The notes: generated by a model not told the origin, from the sequence alone. Counted from the stretch's first letter, positions 37,665-46,977 are shown. The stretch: DNA of 64,000 bases from an uncultured Dongia sp. (GCF_936916975.1 NZ_CAKZGO010000022.1:62001-126000), one strand, 5' to 3'. A program made the numbers and translations.

Positions 37665-38576
37665 ATGAGCGAGGCCAGCGACATTCAAGCCGGCGATTGG
37701 ATCGACCGCTATGTACCAGCGGCGATTCGCCCCTATCTGCGCCTGGCGCGCCTGAGCCGACCGATCGGCACCTGGCTGCTGCTGTTCCCGGGCTGGTGGT
37801 CGCTGTGCCTGGCTATGCCGCGGGGAATCGGGCCGGATCTCTATTATCTGGTGCTTTTTGCGATCGGTGCCGTGGTCATGCGCGGCGCCGGCTGCACTAT
37901 CAACGATATCGTCGACCGGGATTTCGACGCCAAGGTAGCGCGCACCGCTAACCGGCCCCTGGCCTCCGGTGCCCTGTCGCTGCGGCAGGCCTATCTGTTC
38001 CTGGCGCTGCAACTCGCCATCGGCCTCATCATCCTGCTGCAGTTCCAGCCCTTCGTGATCGGGCTGGGCGTCGCGTCCCTGATATTGGTCGCAGCCTATC
38101 CCTTCATGAAGCGCATCACCTGGTGGCCACAAGCCTTCTTGGGCCTCACCTTCAATTGGGGCGCCTTGCTCGGCTGGGCAGCGATCTGGGGCAACCTCTC
38201 TGCGGCACCACTCTTTCTTTATGCCGGGGGTATTTTCTGGACCCTGTTCTACGACACGATCTATGCCCATCAGGATAAGGCGGACGATGCGCTGATCGGC
38301 ATCAAGTCGACGGCGCTGCGGTTGGGCGCGAACACGAAGCCCTGGCTGTTCGGTTTTGCGGTGATCGCGACGGTCGGTTTCGGCCTGTCGCTTGCCGCCG
38401 CGCATTCCGCCACTGCCGCCTATGTGGCGCTTGCCGGGGTCTTTGGTCATATGATGTGGCAGATCTATGACGTCGACATCGACGACGCCAAGGATTGCGA
38501 CAAGAAGTTCTTCAGCAACAGGTTCATCGGCTGGATCCTGCTGTTCGGCATCGTGCTCGATCGGATGAGGGTGTGA
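37665..38576 (+). CDS. ubiA: 4-hydroxybenzoate polyprenyltransferase UbiA
   Basis: A 303-residue membrane prenyltransferase that attaches the isoprenoid tail to 4-hydroxybenzoate in ubiquinone synthesis. Both aspartate-rich motifs are present: NDIVDRDFD with the following RTANRPLASG, and YDTIYAHQDKADDALIGIKS. About eight helices. Its TGA overlaps the GTG of the methyltransferase gene, so the two are translationally coupled. Confidence 0.96.
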   Translation: MSEASDIQAGDWIDRYVPAAIRPYLRLARLSRPIGTWLLLFPGWWSLCLAMPRGIGPDLYYLVLFAIGAVVMRGAGCTINDIVDRDFDAKVARTANRPLASGALSLRQAYLFLALQLAIGLIILLQFQPFVIGLGVASLILVAAYPFMKRITWWPQAFLGLTFNWGALLGWAAIWGNLSAAPLFLYAGGIFWTLFYDTIYAHQDKADDALIGIKSTALRLGANTKPWLFGFAVIATVGFGLSLAAAHSATAAYVALAGVFGHMMWQIYDVDIDDAKDCDKKFFSNRFIGWILLFGIVLDRMRV

Positions 38577-39232
38577 CCGATCCCCATCTCTTCATTCGCA
38601 CACAGACCAAGATCGCAAGGCCCAGCCTGGTGCCGGAGTTGAAGCTGCATCTGGCGACCGAAATAGCCCCCATCTGGCGGGCGACCCAGACCGAACTTGA
38701 TAATGCCGGCGTGCCGCCGCCCTATTGGGCGTTCTGCTGGCCGGGCGGCCAAGCTTTGACGCGGTTCCTCATCGATCAACCACATTGGGTGAAGGGCAAG
38801 CGCGTGCTCGACTTTGCCGCCGGCAGCGGCATTTCCGGTATCGCCGCCGCCAAGATGAAGGCTGCGCATGTCACGGTTGCCGAAATTGATGAGGTCGCCG
38901 TGACGGCCATCGCCCTTAATGCCAAGCTCAACAAGGTCACTGTGGACATTGTGACCGAGGATCTGGTCGGGCGCCGTGATCTTGGTTTCGATATCGTGCT
39001 CGCCGGCGACGTATGCTACGAACGGCCGATGGCCGAGCGCGTTTTCGCTTGGTTTGCCGCGCTGGCTGATGCCGGCGTTACCGTGTTGATGGGCGATCCC
39101 GGCCGGGCTTATCTGCCGCGCAAGGGGCTGGTCGAGATGGCGCGCTATCAGGTGCCGACCTCGACCGAACTGGAAGACAAGGACATGCGGTTGACCTTGG
39201 TATGGCGCATAACAAGTGGAGCGGAAGCGTGA
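38573..39232 (+). CDS. ETF-beta lysine methyltransferase-like
   Basis: A 219-residue class I methyltransferase. The segment PYWAFCWPGGQALTRFL is characteristic of the METTL20/ETF-beta lysine methyltransferase group, followed by SAM motif VLDFAAGSGISGIAAA. Known members modify electron transfer flavoprotein beta subunits and exist in alphaproteobacteria. GTG at 38573 overlaps the ubiA stop and follows GAGG. The MOSC gene follows with another four-base overlap. Confidence 0.85.
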   Translation: MTDPHLFIRTQTKIARPSLVPELKLHLATEIAPIWRATQTELDNAGVPPPYWAFCWPGGQALTRFLIDQPHWVKGKRVLDFAAGSGISGIAAAKMKAAHVTVAEIDEVAVTAIALNAKLNKVTVDIVTEDLVGRRDLGFDIVLAGDVCYERPMAERVFAWFAALADAGVTVLMGDPGRAYLPRKGLVEMARYQVPTSTELEDKDMRLTLVWRITSGAEA

Positions 39233-39963
39233 GCGGTGTGGCGAAGGTTGCTGGTCTCTATCGATATCCGGTGCAAAGCGTGCCCGGCGAGGAACTTGCC
39301 GGCGTGACATTCGGCCCCAAGGGCATTCCCGGTGATCGCGGTTTCGTCATCGCCGATCTCGAACTTGGCGTCGTCGCCCATGTCAGCCGTGCCAAGAAGC
39401 AATATCGCGACCTGTTCCAATGGCGCGCGCGCTACCTGAGCGACCCCCAGCCCGGTGCGGATCTGCCGCTGGTGGAGCTTGATTTCGGCGACGGCACGGT
39501 CATGCGCAGCGATGATCGAGGCCTGGACCAGGCGATCAGCGATCGCCTCGGCATGAAGGCTGCCTTCGCGCGCAATGACGGCAGCATTGTCCCGCTGCTG
39601 TTCGAACCCAGTCACTGCCATCTGCTGACCAGCGCTACCTTGAAACGCCTGCAGCAGAACCATGAAACCGGCATCTTCGTGCCGGCCCGCTTCCGCCCGA
39701 ACATTTTTCTCGATTGCGGTGAGGAGATCGGCTTCGTGGAGCAGGACTGGCTCGGCCGGAAGCTCAGCGTCGGCGACGCGCGCTTCGATATCAACGATGT
39801 CTGCAAACGCTGCGCCCTCACCACCCGCGCACAGGGTGATCTGCCCAGCGACCCCGGCATCCTGCAGGCGACGGCGCAGAACAAGACTGTCGCCGGGGTT
39901 TATGGCTCGGTGATCGGCCAGGGCACCGTGGCGACGGGTGACGTCGCGATGCTGAGCGCATAG
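39229..39963 (+). CDS. MOSC-domain protein (MOCO sulfurase C-terminal type)
   Basis: A 244-residue protein with an N-terminal beta-barrel (MOSC-N, beginning VAGLYRYPVQSVPGEEL) and a C-terminal MOSC domain. The latter has FRPNIFLD and DVCKRCALTTRAQGDL, with the conserved cysteine that binds molybdenum cofactor or sulfur in relatives such as mARC and YcbX. A role in Moco-dependent reduction or sulfur transfer is inferred. The GTG start overlaps the preceding stop. Confidence 0.88.
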   Translation: MSGVAKVAGLYRYPVQSVPGEELAGVTFGPKGIPGDRGFVIADLELGVVAHVSRAKKQYRDLFQWRARYLSDPQPGADLPLVELDFGDGTVMRSDDRGLDQAISDRLGMKAAFARNDGSIVPLLFEPSHCHLLTSATLKRLQQNHETGIFVPARFRPNIFLDCGEEIGFVEQDWLGRKLSVGDARFDINDVCKRCALTTRAQGDLPSDPGILQATAQNKTVAGVYGSVIGQGTVATGDVAMLSA

Positions 39964-40251
39964 CGGCAGATGCGGATGCCGGCGGAAATATATTCTGCCG
40001 GTTGACGGTATCTAAGTGTGAGTTGGCGCGCTTCTGCCTGTGACGCAGGACATAGGTCTTGCAGATCGGCCATTTCGCCTCTTGTAGGTCGAACACATCA
40101 TCTCCCTAATACCGAGCGGATTGTCTGACATTTGGACGGGCCGACGCGTGGCGTGATGGGCATGTCCCGACCGCCAAGATCCAGCAACGCTCCTATGCGT
40201 TGTTTCAGCGACCCGTGTCCTGTGGTGGCCTGGATTCCTGAGGAGGTTGCG

Positions 40252-41865
40252 ATGTCTCCCTCAATGGTTTGCTCTACGCGCGGCCCGACAGATCGCGTTC
40301 ATGGATTCGTCAAATTGATCCTCGCTGGCGGCATCGTGCTCTTGCTGAGTGTGCAGCCAACGCTGGCCTGGGAATCGGCTCATGGCGACCGCGACAACAG
40401 CGGCTTCACCTATGCCCAGACCGCGCTCATCCGCGGCGCACCGCTCACCATTCCCAATATCGGGACCTTCGCCACCGGTGTTGCTCCAGTGACGGCCCCG
40501 GACGGTTCGGTCTTTATCGGTAATGAGCAGGGCAAGATGCTGGCCTTTCGTGCCGATGGCACACCCTATTGGCAGCGGGACTTGACGCGCGGGTTCTCTA
40601 TCAGAACGTCAGCGGTCGTCGGCAGGAATGGCGCGGTCTATGTGATCGGCTCAAAGACCGTGCGTGATCACCGGGTGACGCCGACCGTCGAACGCACTGA
40701 GATCAGGTTGTTCGCCTTCACCTCCGGTGGCGGACTGCCCTGGCAGTTGACGTTGCCGACTTACAGCAATGCGAGTGGGGCGGGTCATGCGCCGCCCAAT
40801 ATCTGGCAATTCGGCGACATGGAAGCGGTGATGGTGCCGGTGACCTATCGCAACAAATACAACGGCGGCTACGACACGCGGCTCTTTGCCGTGTCGACCA
40901 GCGGCGGCCTGATGGGCATGGTCCATGTCGGCAGCGTCGTGCCACGGACAACGGCGGACGTAGAAGATTCCTGGCATAACGCGTTATGCAAGCTGGCCCT
41001 CGGCGGCTGCGCGCTCATTCCGGGCTTCCACATCAACTTGGGCCCCCCGCCGCCCTACCGGCTGCCGGAAGGGACAGCGCTGCCTTTTCCCGGCATGTCG
41101 GTGGAGATGTACCCGACTGCCGGCCAGTCGCCCTTGATGGTGGTGTCGGATGGCTTCCAGAATGTCGTAGGCTACAGATTCTCCGGTGCGGCGTTCAGCG
41201 AACTCTTCCGAGTTACGGATGAATCATATTTCCGCACCATGCTGTCACCGCCGATGGGAAGCCTTATCAGCACAGCCAAAGGCCTGCAGGCCGTCAGCGG
41301 CGTCAACACGTCGCCAAGGATGGTCGTGAAAGATCTACGCACTGAGATTCCCGTGACCCGGCTTTTCGACGGCCGCATCGTCGCGGTGATGCGCCACGGC
41401 GCGCTGAAGATCATCGAGGGCAATGTGGTGACTGACACCATTCCTCTGGAAGGGGAAACCGTGGTGTCCGCGGCCGCGTCGCTCAATCACATTTTCGTCT
41501 CGACCGAGAACGCGTTCCTGACCTTCGACATCGCCACGCTGCAGAAGGTGTCAGAAATAAATTGGGTGGGCGGCGGCATGGTGGCGCCGGCGATCGGTCG
41601 CAATGGCTGGGTCTATGCCATGGCCAGCAACATTCTGTTCGTCTTCCCGCCGCTGGGCTATACGAACCCGTTGCGGACAACGACGCCGGTTGGCGGCGGC
41701 CTGGTAGGGCCGGGCATGTCGGGTGGTACAGATGCAGCGCCATCCCCGGCACCACCCCCGGTACCATCCCAGGTACCATCCCTGGCACCCGTGCCCGGGT
41801 TCCAACTTTCTCCGATGCCTTACGTTGCACCCAAGCCAGCAATCCCACTTGCGCCGACGCCGTGA
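40252..41865 (+). CDS. exported PQQ-like beta-propeller protein with proline-rich tail
   Basis: A 537-residue exported protein. The signal or anchor segment LILAGGIVLLLSVQPTLAW is followed by propeller-like repeats (APDGSVFIGNEQGKMLAF; VGRNGAVYVIGSKTV; IGRNGWVYAMASNILFVF). The tail from about residue 497 is a low-complexity proline run (PAPPPVPSQVPSLAPVP). No PQQ or metal ligands can be assigned, so it may be structural or carbohydrate-binding. ATG at 40252 follows GAGGAGG. It is monocistronic, with a 288-base non-coding region upstream in which I see no firm signal. Confidence 0.7.
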   Translation: MSPSMVCSTRGPTDRVHGFVKLILAGGIVLLLSVQPTLAWESAHGDRDNSGFTYAQTALIRGAPLTIPNIGTFATGVAPVTAPDGSVFIGNEQGKMLAFRADGTPYWQRDLTRGFSIRTSAVVGRNGAVYVIGSKTVRDHRVTPTVERTEIRLFAFTSGGGLPWQLTLPTYSNASGAGHAPPNIWQFGDMEAVMVPVTYRNKYNGGYDTRLFAVSTSGGLMGMVHVGSVVPRTTADVEDSWHNALCKLALGGCALIPGFHINLGPPPPYRLPEGTALPFPGMSVEMYPTAGQSPLMVVSDGFQNVVGYRFSGAAFSELFRVTDESYFRTMLSPPMGSLISTAKGLQAVSGVNTSPRMVVKDLRTEIPVTRLFDGRIVAVMRHGALKIIEGNVVTDTIPLEGETVVSAAASLNHIFVSTENAFLTFDIATLQKVSEINWVGGGMVAPAIGRNGWVYAMASNILFVFPPLGYTNPLRTTTPVGGGLVGPGMSGGTDAAPSPAPPPVPSQVPSLAPVPGFQLSPMPYVAPKPAIPLAPTP

Positions 41866-41936
41866 TACATCGCCCGGTCACCGGCCGCGTGTCGTGAAGA
41901 TGAGAGACGTGGTGGCCATCCACCACCGACCAACAC

Positions 41937-41970
41937 AAAAGGCCCCACATGCATTATGCGGGGCCTTTCG
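41937..41970. terminator. bidirectional terminator
   Basis: A GC-rich hairpin (AAAGGCCCC... with ...GGGGCCTTT, one mismatch near the loop) flanked by A-run and TTTCG. It separates the convergent propeller and peroxiredoxin genes. Confidence 0.75.
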
Positions 41971-41984
41971 TTTCAGCGCGCGCC

Positions 41985-42629
41985 TTACTTGTTCGGCTGC
42001 GGGGTGATGCGGAGATACGGTTTGATCTTCTTGTAGCCCTTCGCCGCGAACAGCTTGTCGGCTTCGGCGTCGGTGATGCTGGGCGGGATGATGCAGTCAT
42101 CGCCGTCGCGCCAGTTGACCGGCGTCGCCACCTTGAAGTTCGCCGTGAGCTGCAAGGAATCGAGGACACGAATGATCTCGTCGAAATTGCGGCCCGTGCT
42201 CATCGGATAGGTGATCTGCAGCTTCACTTTCTTGTCCGGGCCGATGATGAAGACCGAGCGCACGGTGGCGGTCGCATCGGTATTCGGGTGGATCATGTCG
42301 TAAAGTTCCGACACCTTGCGGTCGGAATCAGCCAGCAGCGGGAAATTGAGCGCGTGACCCTGCGTCTCCTTGATGTCGCCGATCCAGCCCTGATGTTCCT
42401 TGAGACCATCGACCGAGAGGCCGATCACCTTGGTGTTGCGCTTGTCGAATTCCGGCTTCAGGCGCGCCACTTCGCCAAGCTCGGTGGTGCAGACCGGCGT
42501 GAAATCCTTGGGATGCGAAAAGAGGATCGCCCAGGAATTACCGATCCAGTCATGGAACTTGATCCTGCCGTCGGTCGAATCCTGTTCGAAATCGGGCGCG
42601 GTGTCGCCAAGTCGAAGGCTCATGGACAT
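41985..42629 (-). CDS. peroxiredoxin, Prx6 (1-Cys) type
   Basis: A 214-residue peroxiredoxin that reduces peroxides. The peroxidatic cysteine is C47 in KDFTPVCTTELGEVARL, and the C-terminal extension (LRITPQPNK) fits the Prx6 subgroup. No second resolving cysteine stands out in the usual place, so it would depend on an external thiol such as glutathione. It is followed by a terminator and preceded by a short gap to the amidase gene. Confidence 0.94.
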   Translation of the reverse strand: MSMSLRLGDTAPDFEQDSTDGRIKFHDWIGNSWAILFSHPKDFTPVCTTELGEVARLKPEFDKRNTKVIGLSVDGLKEHQGWIGDIKETQGHALNFPLLADSDRKVSELYDMIHPNTDATATVRSVFIIGPDKKVKLQITYPMSTGRNFDEIIRVLDSLQLTANFKVATPVNWRDGDDCIIPPSITDAEADKLFAAKGYKKIKPYLRITPQPNK

Positions 42630-42654
42630 CTCCTCTGTCTGATTTTTGAGTTTG

Positions 42655-43518
42655 CTATTCGCCAGCCGCGCTTAAGCGGGCCTGTGGTTTGGTGAAGCTG
42701 CGGTCATGGGTCAGTGCCGGCACGGCATAGCGCGCCTTTGTGACAAGCGCTGTGTCGATCTCGGCGGTCACAACGCCGACATCGGTGCCAGCATCGGCTA
42801 GCACCTTGCCCCAAGGATCGATGATCAGCGAATGGCCATAGGTCCCTCTGCCATCGGCATGAATGCCGGTCTGTGCCGCAGCAAACATGAAGCAGCCGGT
42901 CTCGATGGCGCGGGCGCGCAGCAGCACATGCCAATGCGCCTCGCCGGTCGGCACGGTGAAGGCCGCCGGCCCGGTCAGCATGCTGGCGCCAGCCTGTGCA
43001 AGTGCCCGGTGCAGATAGGCAAAGCGTACGTCGTAGCAGATGGTGAGGCCCAATCCGCCCCAGGGCGTATCCGCCACCACGGCCTCGACGCCTGGGCGCA
43101 CCTGGGCGGATTCGCGGTGGCTCTCGCCGGTCGGCAGATCGACGTCGAACATGTGGATCTTGTCGTAGCGCGCGACCACCTGGCCCTGCGGGTTGAACAC
43201 GAATTGGCGGTTGGCAATGCGCGTCGGCTCGGCGCGAACCGGCATTGAGCCAATCACCAGCCAGATCCCCAATTCCTTGGCGAGGTTCGAGAAGGCGGGA
43301 AGGCCGGGATGCTCTTCCTCCGTCGGCGCCTTGGCGAGGGCCGCCTTCTTGTCCGGCTCCAGGATGGTGGTGTTTTCCGGGGTCACGATGAGCTTGGCGC
43401 CCTGGGCATGGGCGGCGCGGATGAGATCGCTGGCTGCCACGATGTTCGGCGCCACGTCGCGCTGCGTGTTCATCTGCACACAGGCCGCGGTGAAGATGGC
43501 CGCATTGCTGTCGGTCAT
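42655..43518 (-). CDS. carbon-nitrogen hydrolase, Nit/omega-amidase family
   Basis: A 287-residue nitrilase-superfamily amidase. The catalytic triad reads E48 (TPENTTILE), K120 (RYDKIHMFDVD) and C161 (LTICYDVRFAYLH). The family includes Nit1, which repairs deaminated glutathione, and Nit2 omega-amidase. Given the neighbouring glutaredoxin gene, a deaminated-glutathione role is plausible. ATG at 43518 follows GGGAG; the frame extends to 43533. Confidence 0.9.
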   Translation of the reverse strand: MTDSNAAIFTAACVQMNTQRDVAPNIVAASDLIRAAHAQGAKLIVTPENTTILEPDKKAALAKAPTEEEHPGLPAFSNLAKELGIWLVIGSMPVRAEPTRIANRQFVFNPQGQVVARYDKIHMFDVDLPTGESHRESAQVRPGVEAVVADTPWGGLGLTICYDVRFAYLHRALAQAGASMLTGPAAFTVPTGEAHWHVLLRARAIETGCFMFAAAQTGIHADGRGTYGHSLIIDPWGKVLADAGTDVGVVTAEIDTALVTKARYAVPALTHDRSFTKPQARLSAAGE

Positions 43519-43585
43519 GGCGAAACTCCCCATATGTCAGTCGCATCTGCCCGGCGATGTGACGCCGCGCCAGAAATTGTCCGGT

Positions 43586-43849
43586 TCAGTGGCTGGCGTG
43601 GAGCAAGGGCTGCAGCTTGCCGGCCTGGTCGAGGGCATAGAGATCGTCGCAGCCGCCGACATGCTGGTCGCCGATGAAGATCTGCGGGACAGAGGTCCGG
43701 CCGCCAGCCCGCTTGCGCATTTCGTCGCGCAGCTTGCCGTCGGTCATCACGTCGATTTCGGTAAAATCGACCCCGCGGTCCTGCAGCAGCTTCTTGGCGC
43801 GGTAGCAATACCCACACAACATGGTGGTATAGATCTCAACCTTGGCCAT
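43586..43849 (-). CDS. grxC: glutaredoxin 3 (GrxC)
   Basis: An 87-residue dithiol glutaredoxin with active site C12-G-Y-C15 (TTMLCGYCYRAKKLL). SVPQIFIGDQHVGGCDDLYAL carries the cis-proline and glutathione contacts. It is upstream of the amidase gene on the same strand, with a 67-base gap. It uses glutathione, made by the gshA product in this window. Confidence 0.95.
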   Translation of the reverse strand: MAKVEIYTTMLCGYCYRAKKLLQDRGVDFTEIDVMTDGKLRDEMRKRAGGRTSVPQIFIGDQHVGGCDDLYALDQAGKLQPLLHASH

Positions 43850-43997
43850 TCACACACCGATCCGAGGTAAAACCAAAGCCCACATGACGGGCCCCCGTAA
43901 TGTCAGCCTTCGGGGCGCCGTTGACAAGGGGGTGCGACCCTAATCTCCACAAGCTTTCCTCGCGTAAAGGCGCACTTTTTATGGGACATCGGCACCG

Positions 43998-44792
43998 TCA
44001 GAGCGCCTGGATGACCCGGGCCAGGGCCAAGACCTCGACGGTGGCAGCACCTCCCTGGCGCAGGATCTTGGCGCAATTGGTGACCGTGGCGCCCGTGGTG
44101 ATCACATCGTCGACCAGCAGCACCCGCCTGCCGGCCAACCCTGCCAGCCGCCGCGGGTGAACGGCAAAGGCGCCGGCCACATTACGCTGCCGGGCCAAGC
44201 GGCCGAGATGCCCCTGTTTCTTGGTGGCGCGCCGCCGGATGAGGAGATCGGGTTGCACCGGAATCCCCGTCAATTCGCCTAGCGCCATCGCCAGAAGGGC
44301 CGCCTGATTGTAGCGGCGGCTGAAAAGCCGCGACCAATGCAGCGGCACCGGGACGATGACATCCACCTCCGTCAGCAATTCCTCCCCGGCACGTTTGAGC
44401 CAGGCGGCAAAGGCCGGGGTGAGGGAGGTGCGGTCGGCGTGCTTGTACGCCAGGATCAGATCGCGGCTGGCCTCGTCATAGCGCATCACCGCCTGCGCCC
44501 GGTCGAAGGCCGGCGGGGTCTGGGTGCAGGCGCCGCACAGCGCGTCCGGCCCCATATCGAAATCGAACGGCTGGCCGCAACAGGCACAACAGGGGGATCC
44601 CAGGAAACTTAAGCCCTGCCAGCAGCTGGGACACAAGGCACCATGTGAGCCGCCCCCATGGGAACTACTCTGCGTCGCCACCACCAGCCCGCATTTGAGG
44701 CAACGCGGCGGCAGGACGGCATCCAGCGCCCGTGCAAAGACGCGGCGGAGCGGGCTGCGCAACGAGGGGCGCATGGTTTCCAGGAAGGCCAT
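43998..44792 (-). CDS. ComF-family phosphoribosyltransferase-like protein
   Basis: A 264-residue protein of the ComF/GntX group. Several paired cysteines in the N-terminal part (CLKCGLV; CPSCW; CCACCGQPF; CGACTQTP) could bind zinc. The C-terminal phosphoribosyltransferase loop is VLLVDDVITTGATVTNC. ComF supports DNA uptake in competent bacteria, but the wider family is often kept without known competence genes. Confidence 0.92.
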   Translation of the reverse strand: MAFLETMRPSLRSPLRRVFARALDAVLPPRCLKCGLVVATQSSSHGGGSHGALCPSCWQGLSFLGSPCCACCGQPFDFDMGPDALCGACTQTPPAFDRAQAVMRYDEASRDLILAYKHADRTSLTPAFAAWLKRAGEELLTEVDVIVPVPLHWSRLFSRRYNQAALLAMALGELTGIPVQPDLLIRRRATKKQGHLGRLARQRNVAGAFAVHPRRLAGLAGRRVLLVDDVITTGATVTNCAKILRQGGAATVEVLALARVIQAL

Positions 44793-44897
44793 GCCCCTAT
44801 TTCACGAAATCCGCTGCGCGTCGTCAACCCTGGGTAACGGGCTGGATGCTCTAGATTGCCGTTGCATGCGAGGCGGCCTTGCGCATACTCCGCAGCC

Positions 44898-45803
44898 ATG
44901 AACGATCCACAATATGTCTTCGATCGGCCTCGGCTGCGGCAACAGCGCCGCCGCGCCGCCGCCGGTTTTGCCCGACATGATTTCCTGTTCCGGGAGCTGG
45001 GCGAAAGGTTGCTCGATCGCCTCGCCGATGTGCGCCGCGCGTTCCCGCTGGCCGCGGATCTCTCGCCCTATCCCGGGCTGCTGGGCGGCCTGCGCGATGC
45101 CATGGGCGATAGCCTGGGTGGAATCGAGACACTGATCGAAACCGGCGATGTGCGCCTGGCCCGTGGCGCCGGGCGCGGCAGCACCCAACTCGTCTGCGAT
45201 GAAGAGGCGTTGCCGTTCCGCGCCGGCAGCCTTGATCTCATCCTCTCTTGCATGGGTCTCCATTGGGTCAACGATCTGCCGGGCGCCATGATCCAGATGC
45301 GCGATGCCTTGCGACCCGACGGCCTGTTCCTCGGCGTGATGCTGGGCGGCGAGACGCTTCATGAACTGCGCCAATGCCTGATGGAGGCGGAACTCGCGGA
45401 AACCGGCGGCGCCAGCCCGCGCATCTCGCCGATGGTGGGGTTGCGCGATGCGGCGGGCCTCCTGCAGCGGGCGAGCTTTGCGCTGCCGGTGGCGGACGTC
45501 GAGACCTTGACCGTCACCTATCCGGATACGCTGTCCCTCATGCGCGACCTGCGTGGCATGGGCGAGGGGAATGCGCTGGCGACACGGGCGCGCCGCCCGA
45601 CCAGCCGCGCCGTGATTGCACGGACGGCGGCGCTCTATGCGGAAAGATTTGCTACAGCTGATGGCCGCATCAATGCGACGTTCCAGGCCGTGTTCCTGAC
45701 CGGCTGGGCACCTGCCGCCAACCAGCAGCAACCGGCGCGGCGCGGCAGTGGCGAGATCAGCCTCGCCGAGGTGTTCGGGGCCAAGGGCTGCGGCACGGAA
45801 TAG
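44898..45803 (+). CDS. NDUFAF5/BioC-like SAM-dependent methyltransferase
   Basis: A 301-residue methyltransferase of the alphaproteobacterial group related to NDUFAF5, the mitochondrial complex I assembly factor, and to BioC. It begins [20 protein letters not shown], with the FxRxxxRQRRxR arrangement of the family. DEEALPFRAGSLDLILSCMGLHWVNDLPG gives the acceptor region. In mitochondria NDUFAF5 hydroxylates an arginine of NDUFS7, so a comparable role here is a guess. It is divergent from comF. Confidence 0.85.
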   Translation: MNDPQYVFDRPRLRQQRRRAAAGFARHDFLFRELGERLLDRLADVRRAFPLAADLSPYPGLLGGLRDAMGDSLGGIETLIETGDVRLARGAGRGSTQLVCDEEALPFRAGSLDLILSCMGLHWVNDLPGAMIQMRDALRPDGLFLGVMLGGETLHELRQCLMEAELAETGGASPRISPMVGLRDAAGLLQRASFALPVADVETLTVTYPDTLSLMRDLRGMGEGNALATRARRPTSRAVIARTAALYAERFATADGRINATFQAVFLTGWAPAANQQQPARRGSGEISLAEVFGAKGCGTE

Positions 45804-45812
45804 CGCCGCGAT

Positions 45813-46505
45813 TTAGTTGTTGCCGTTGCTGCTATCCGACCCGGAGCGGTCGCGGCCGCGGTTGTTGTCGATACCGATCGCGTTCAACCAGCCGTCGTCG
45901 ACCACGGCATCGGCGACGGCGATCACGTCGTCGAAAACCTCGATGCCCTCTGGCGTCACGCGGGCACTCTCGCCACCTTGCAGGGTGACCGGGTCGCCTT
46001 TGCCCTTCGAGACGATCTTCACTTCGCCCTCATCGAGCCCCAGCAGGGTATCGCCATTGGCGCGAACGCCGATCTTCACATTGGTGCCGCGGATGGTGAT
46101 GGTCGCGGTCGGCGTCTCGATGGTGACCGCATCCGCCGGCATCAGGCCGGTGATCCAGCGAAAGGCGCCACGGCTCAGCGTCAACGCCGCCATACCCGTT
46201 GAACTATCCGTGTCGAACACGAAGGCATCAATCGTCACATCGGCCTCGGCGCCGATGGTGAGGTTGGTGCCGTCGACAAAGCCGATTTCGACGGCGCTGT
46301 TCTTCGTGGTCTGGATCGCTTCGTTGAATTCTATGCCATCGCGCTGGTGCTTGGGGACACGCACCGCTTGGGGCGGTGTCCCATAGACGGTGTTCTGCAG
46401 CCGCTGGACGAGGCCGACCGGATCAGCGAAGGCTGGTATGGGGCCGGTCACCGATACCAGGGCGAATAGAGCGCCGCCTAAGCTCGCTGTCGCAAGATAG
46501 CGCAT
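45813..46505 (-). CDS. FecR-domain exported protein
   Basis: A 230-residue secreted protein. Signal peptide MRYLATASLGGALFALVSV precedes the FecR-type beta domain (NSAVEIGFVDGTNLTIGAEA; PTATITIRGTNVKIGV; GEVKIV). The C-terminal tail is short, acidic and Ser/Asn-rich (GRDRSGSDSSNGNN). Such FecR proteins without a sigma factor are usual in alphaproteobacteria and their role is unknown. An ATG at 46517 would add four residues. Confidence 0.82.
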   Translation of the reverse strand: MRYLATASLGGALFALVSVTGPIPAFADPVGLVQRLQNTVYGTPPQAVRVPKHQRDGIEFNEAIQTTKNSAVEIGFVDGTNLTIGAEADVTIDAFVFDTDSSTGMAALTLSRGAFRWITGLMPADAVTIETPTATITIRGTNVKIGVRANGDTLLGLDEGEVKIVSKGKGDPVTLQGGESARVTPEGIEVFDDVIAVADAVVDDGWLNAIGIDNNRGRDRSGSDSSNGNN

Positions 46506-46556
46506 GATATTCCCCATTTCCCCCGTGGCACATTCACCGGCCGAGTCGGGATAATC

Positions 46557-46967
46557 TCACAACAAATCGCACAACATGGCAATGAGCGGCTTGTCGGCAG
46601 GCGGCATAGGATAGTCGCCAAGCCGCGTCGGCCGTACCCAGGCCAGCTGCTGTCCTTCGCGGCCGCTGACCGTGCCATCCCAGCGGCGGCAGACATAAAG
46701 CGGCATCAGCAGATGGAACGCCTCATAGGCATGGGAGGCGAAGGTGAGGGGAGCAAGGCAGCTTGCCTTGACGTCGATGCCAAGCTCTTCGTGCAGTTCG
46801 CGGATGAGCGCTGCCTCCGGCGTTTCGCCGTCATGCACCTTGCCGCCGGGAAATTCCCAGAGGCCGGCGAGGCTCTTGCCAGGCGGGCGCTGGGCCAGCA
46901 GCACGCGGCCATCGGCATCGACCAGCGCCACCGCGACCACGAGAAGCATCTTTGTTGGCTCGCTCAA
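46557..46967 (-). CDS. mutT: 8-oxo-dGTP diphosphatase MutT
   Basis: A 136-residue Nudix hydrolase that removes oxidised dGTP. The Nudix box spans residues 42-64 (GKVHDGETPEAALIRELHEE), and the N-terminal VAVALVDADGRVLLAQRPPG is MutT-like. The TTG start has GGGGG upstream; an ATG at residue 7 is the alternative. It is the last gene of the parvulin-argJ-GNAT-mutT run. Confidence 0.92.
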   Translation of the reverse strand: MSEPTKMLLVVAVALVDADGRVLLAQRPPGKSLAGLWEFPGGKVHDGETPEAALIRELHEELGIDVKASCLAPLTFASHAYEAFHLLMPLYVCRRWDGTVSGREGQQLAWVRPTRLGDYPMPPADKPLIAMLCDLL

Positions 46968-46977
46968 GCAGCCCCCA

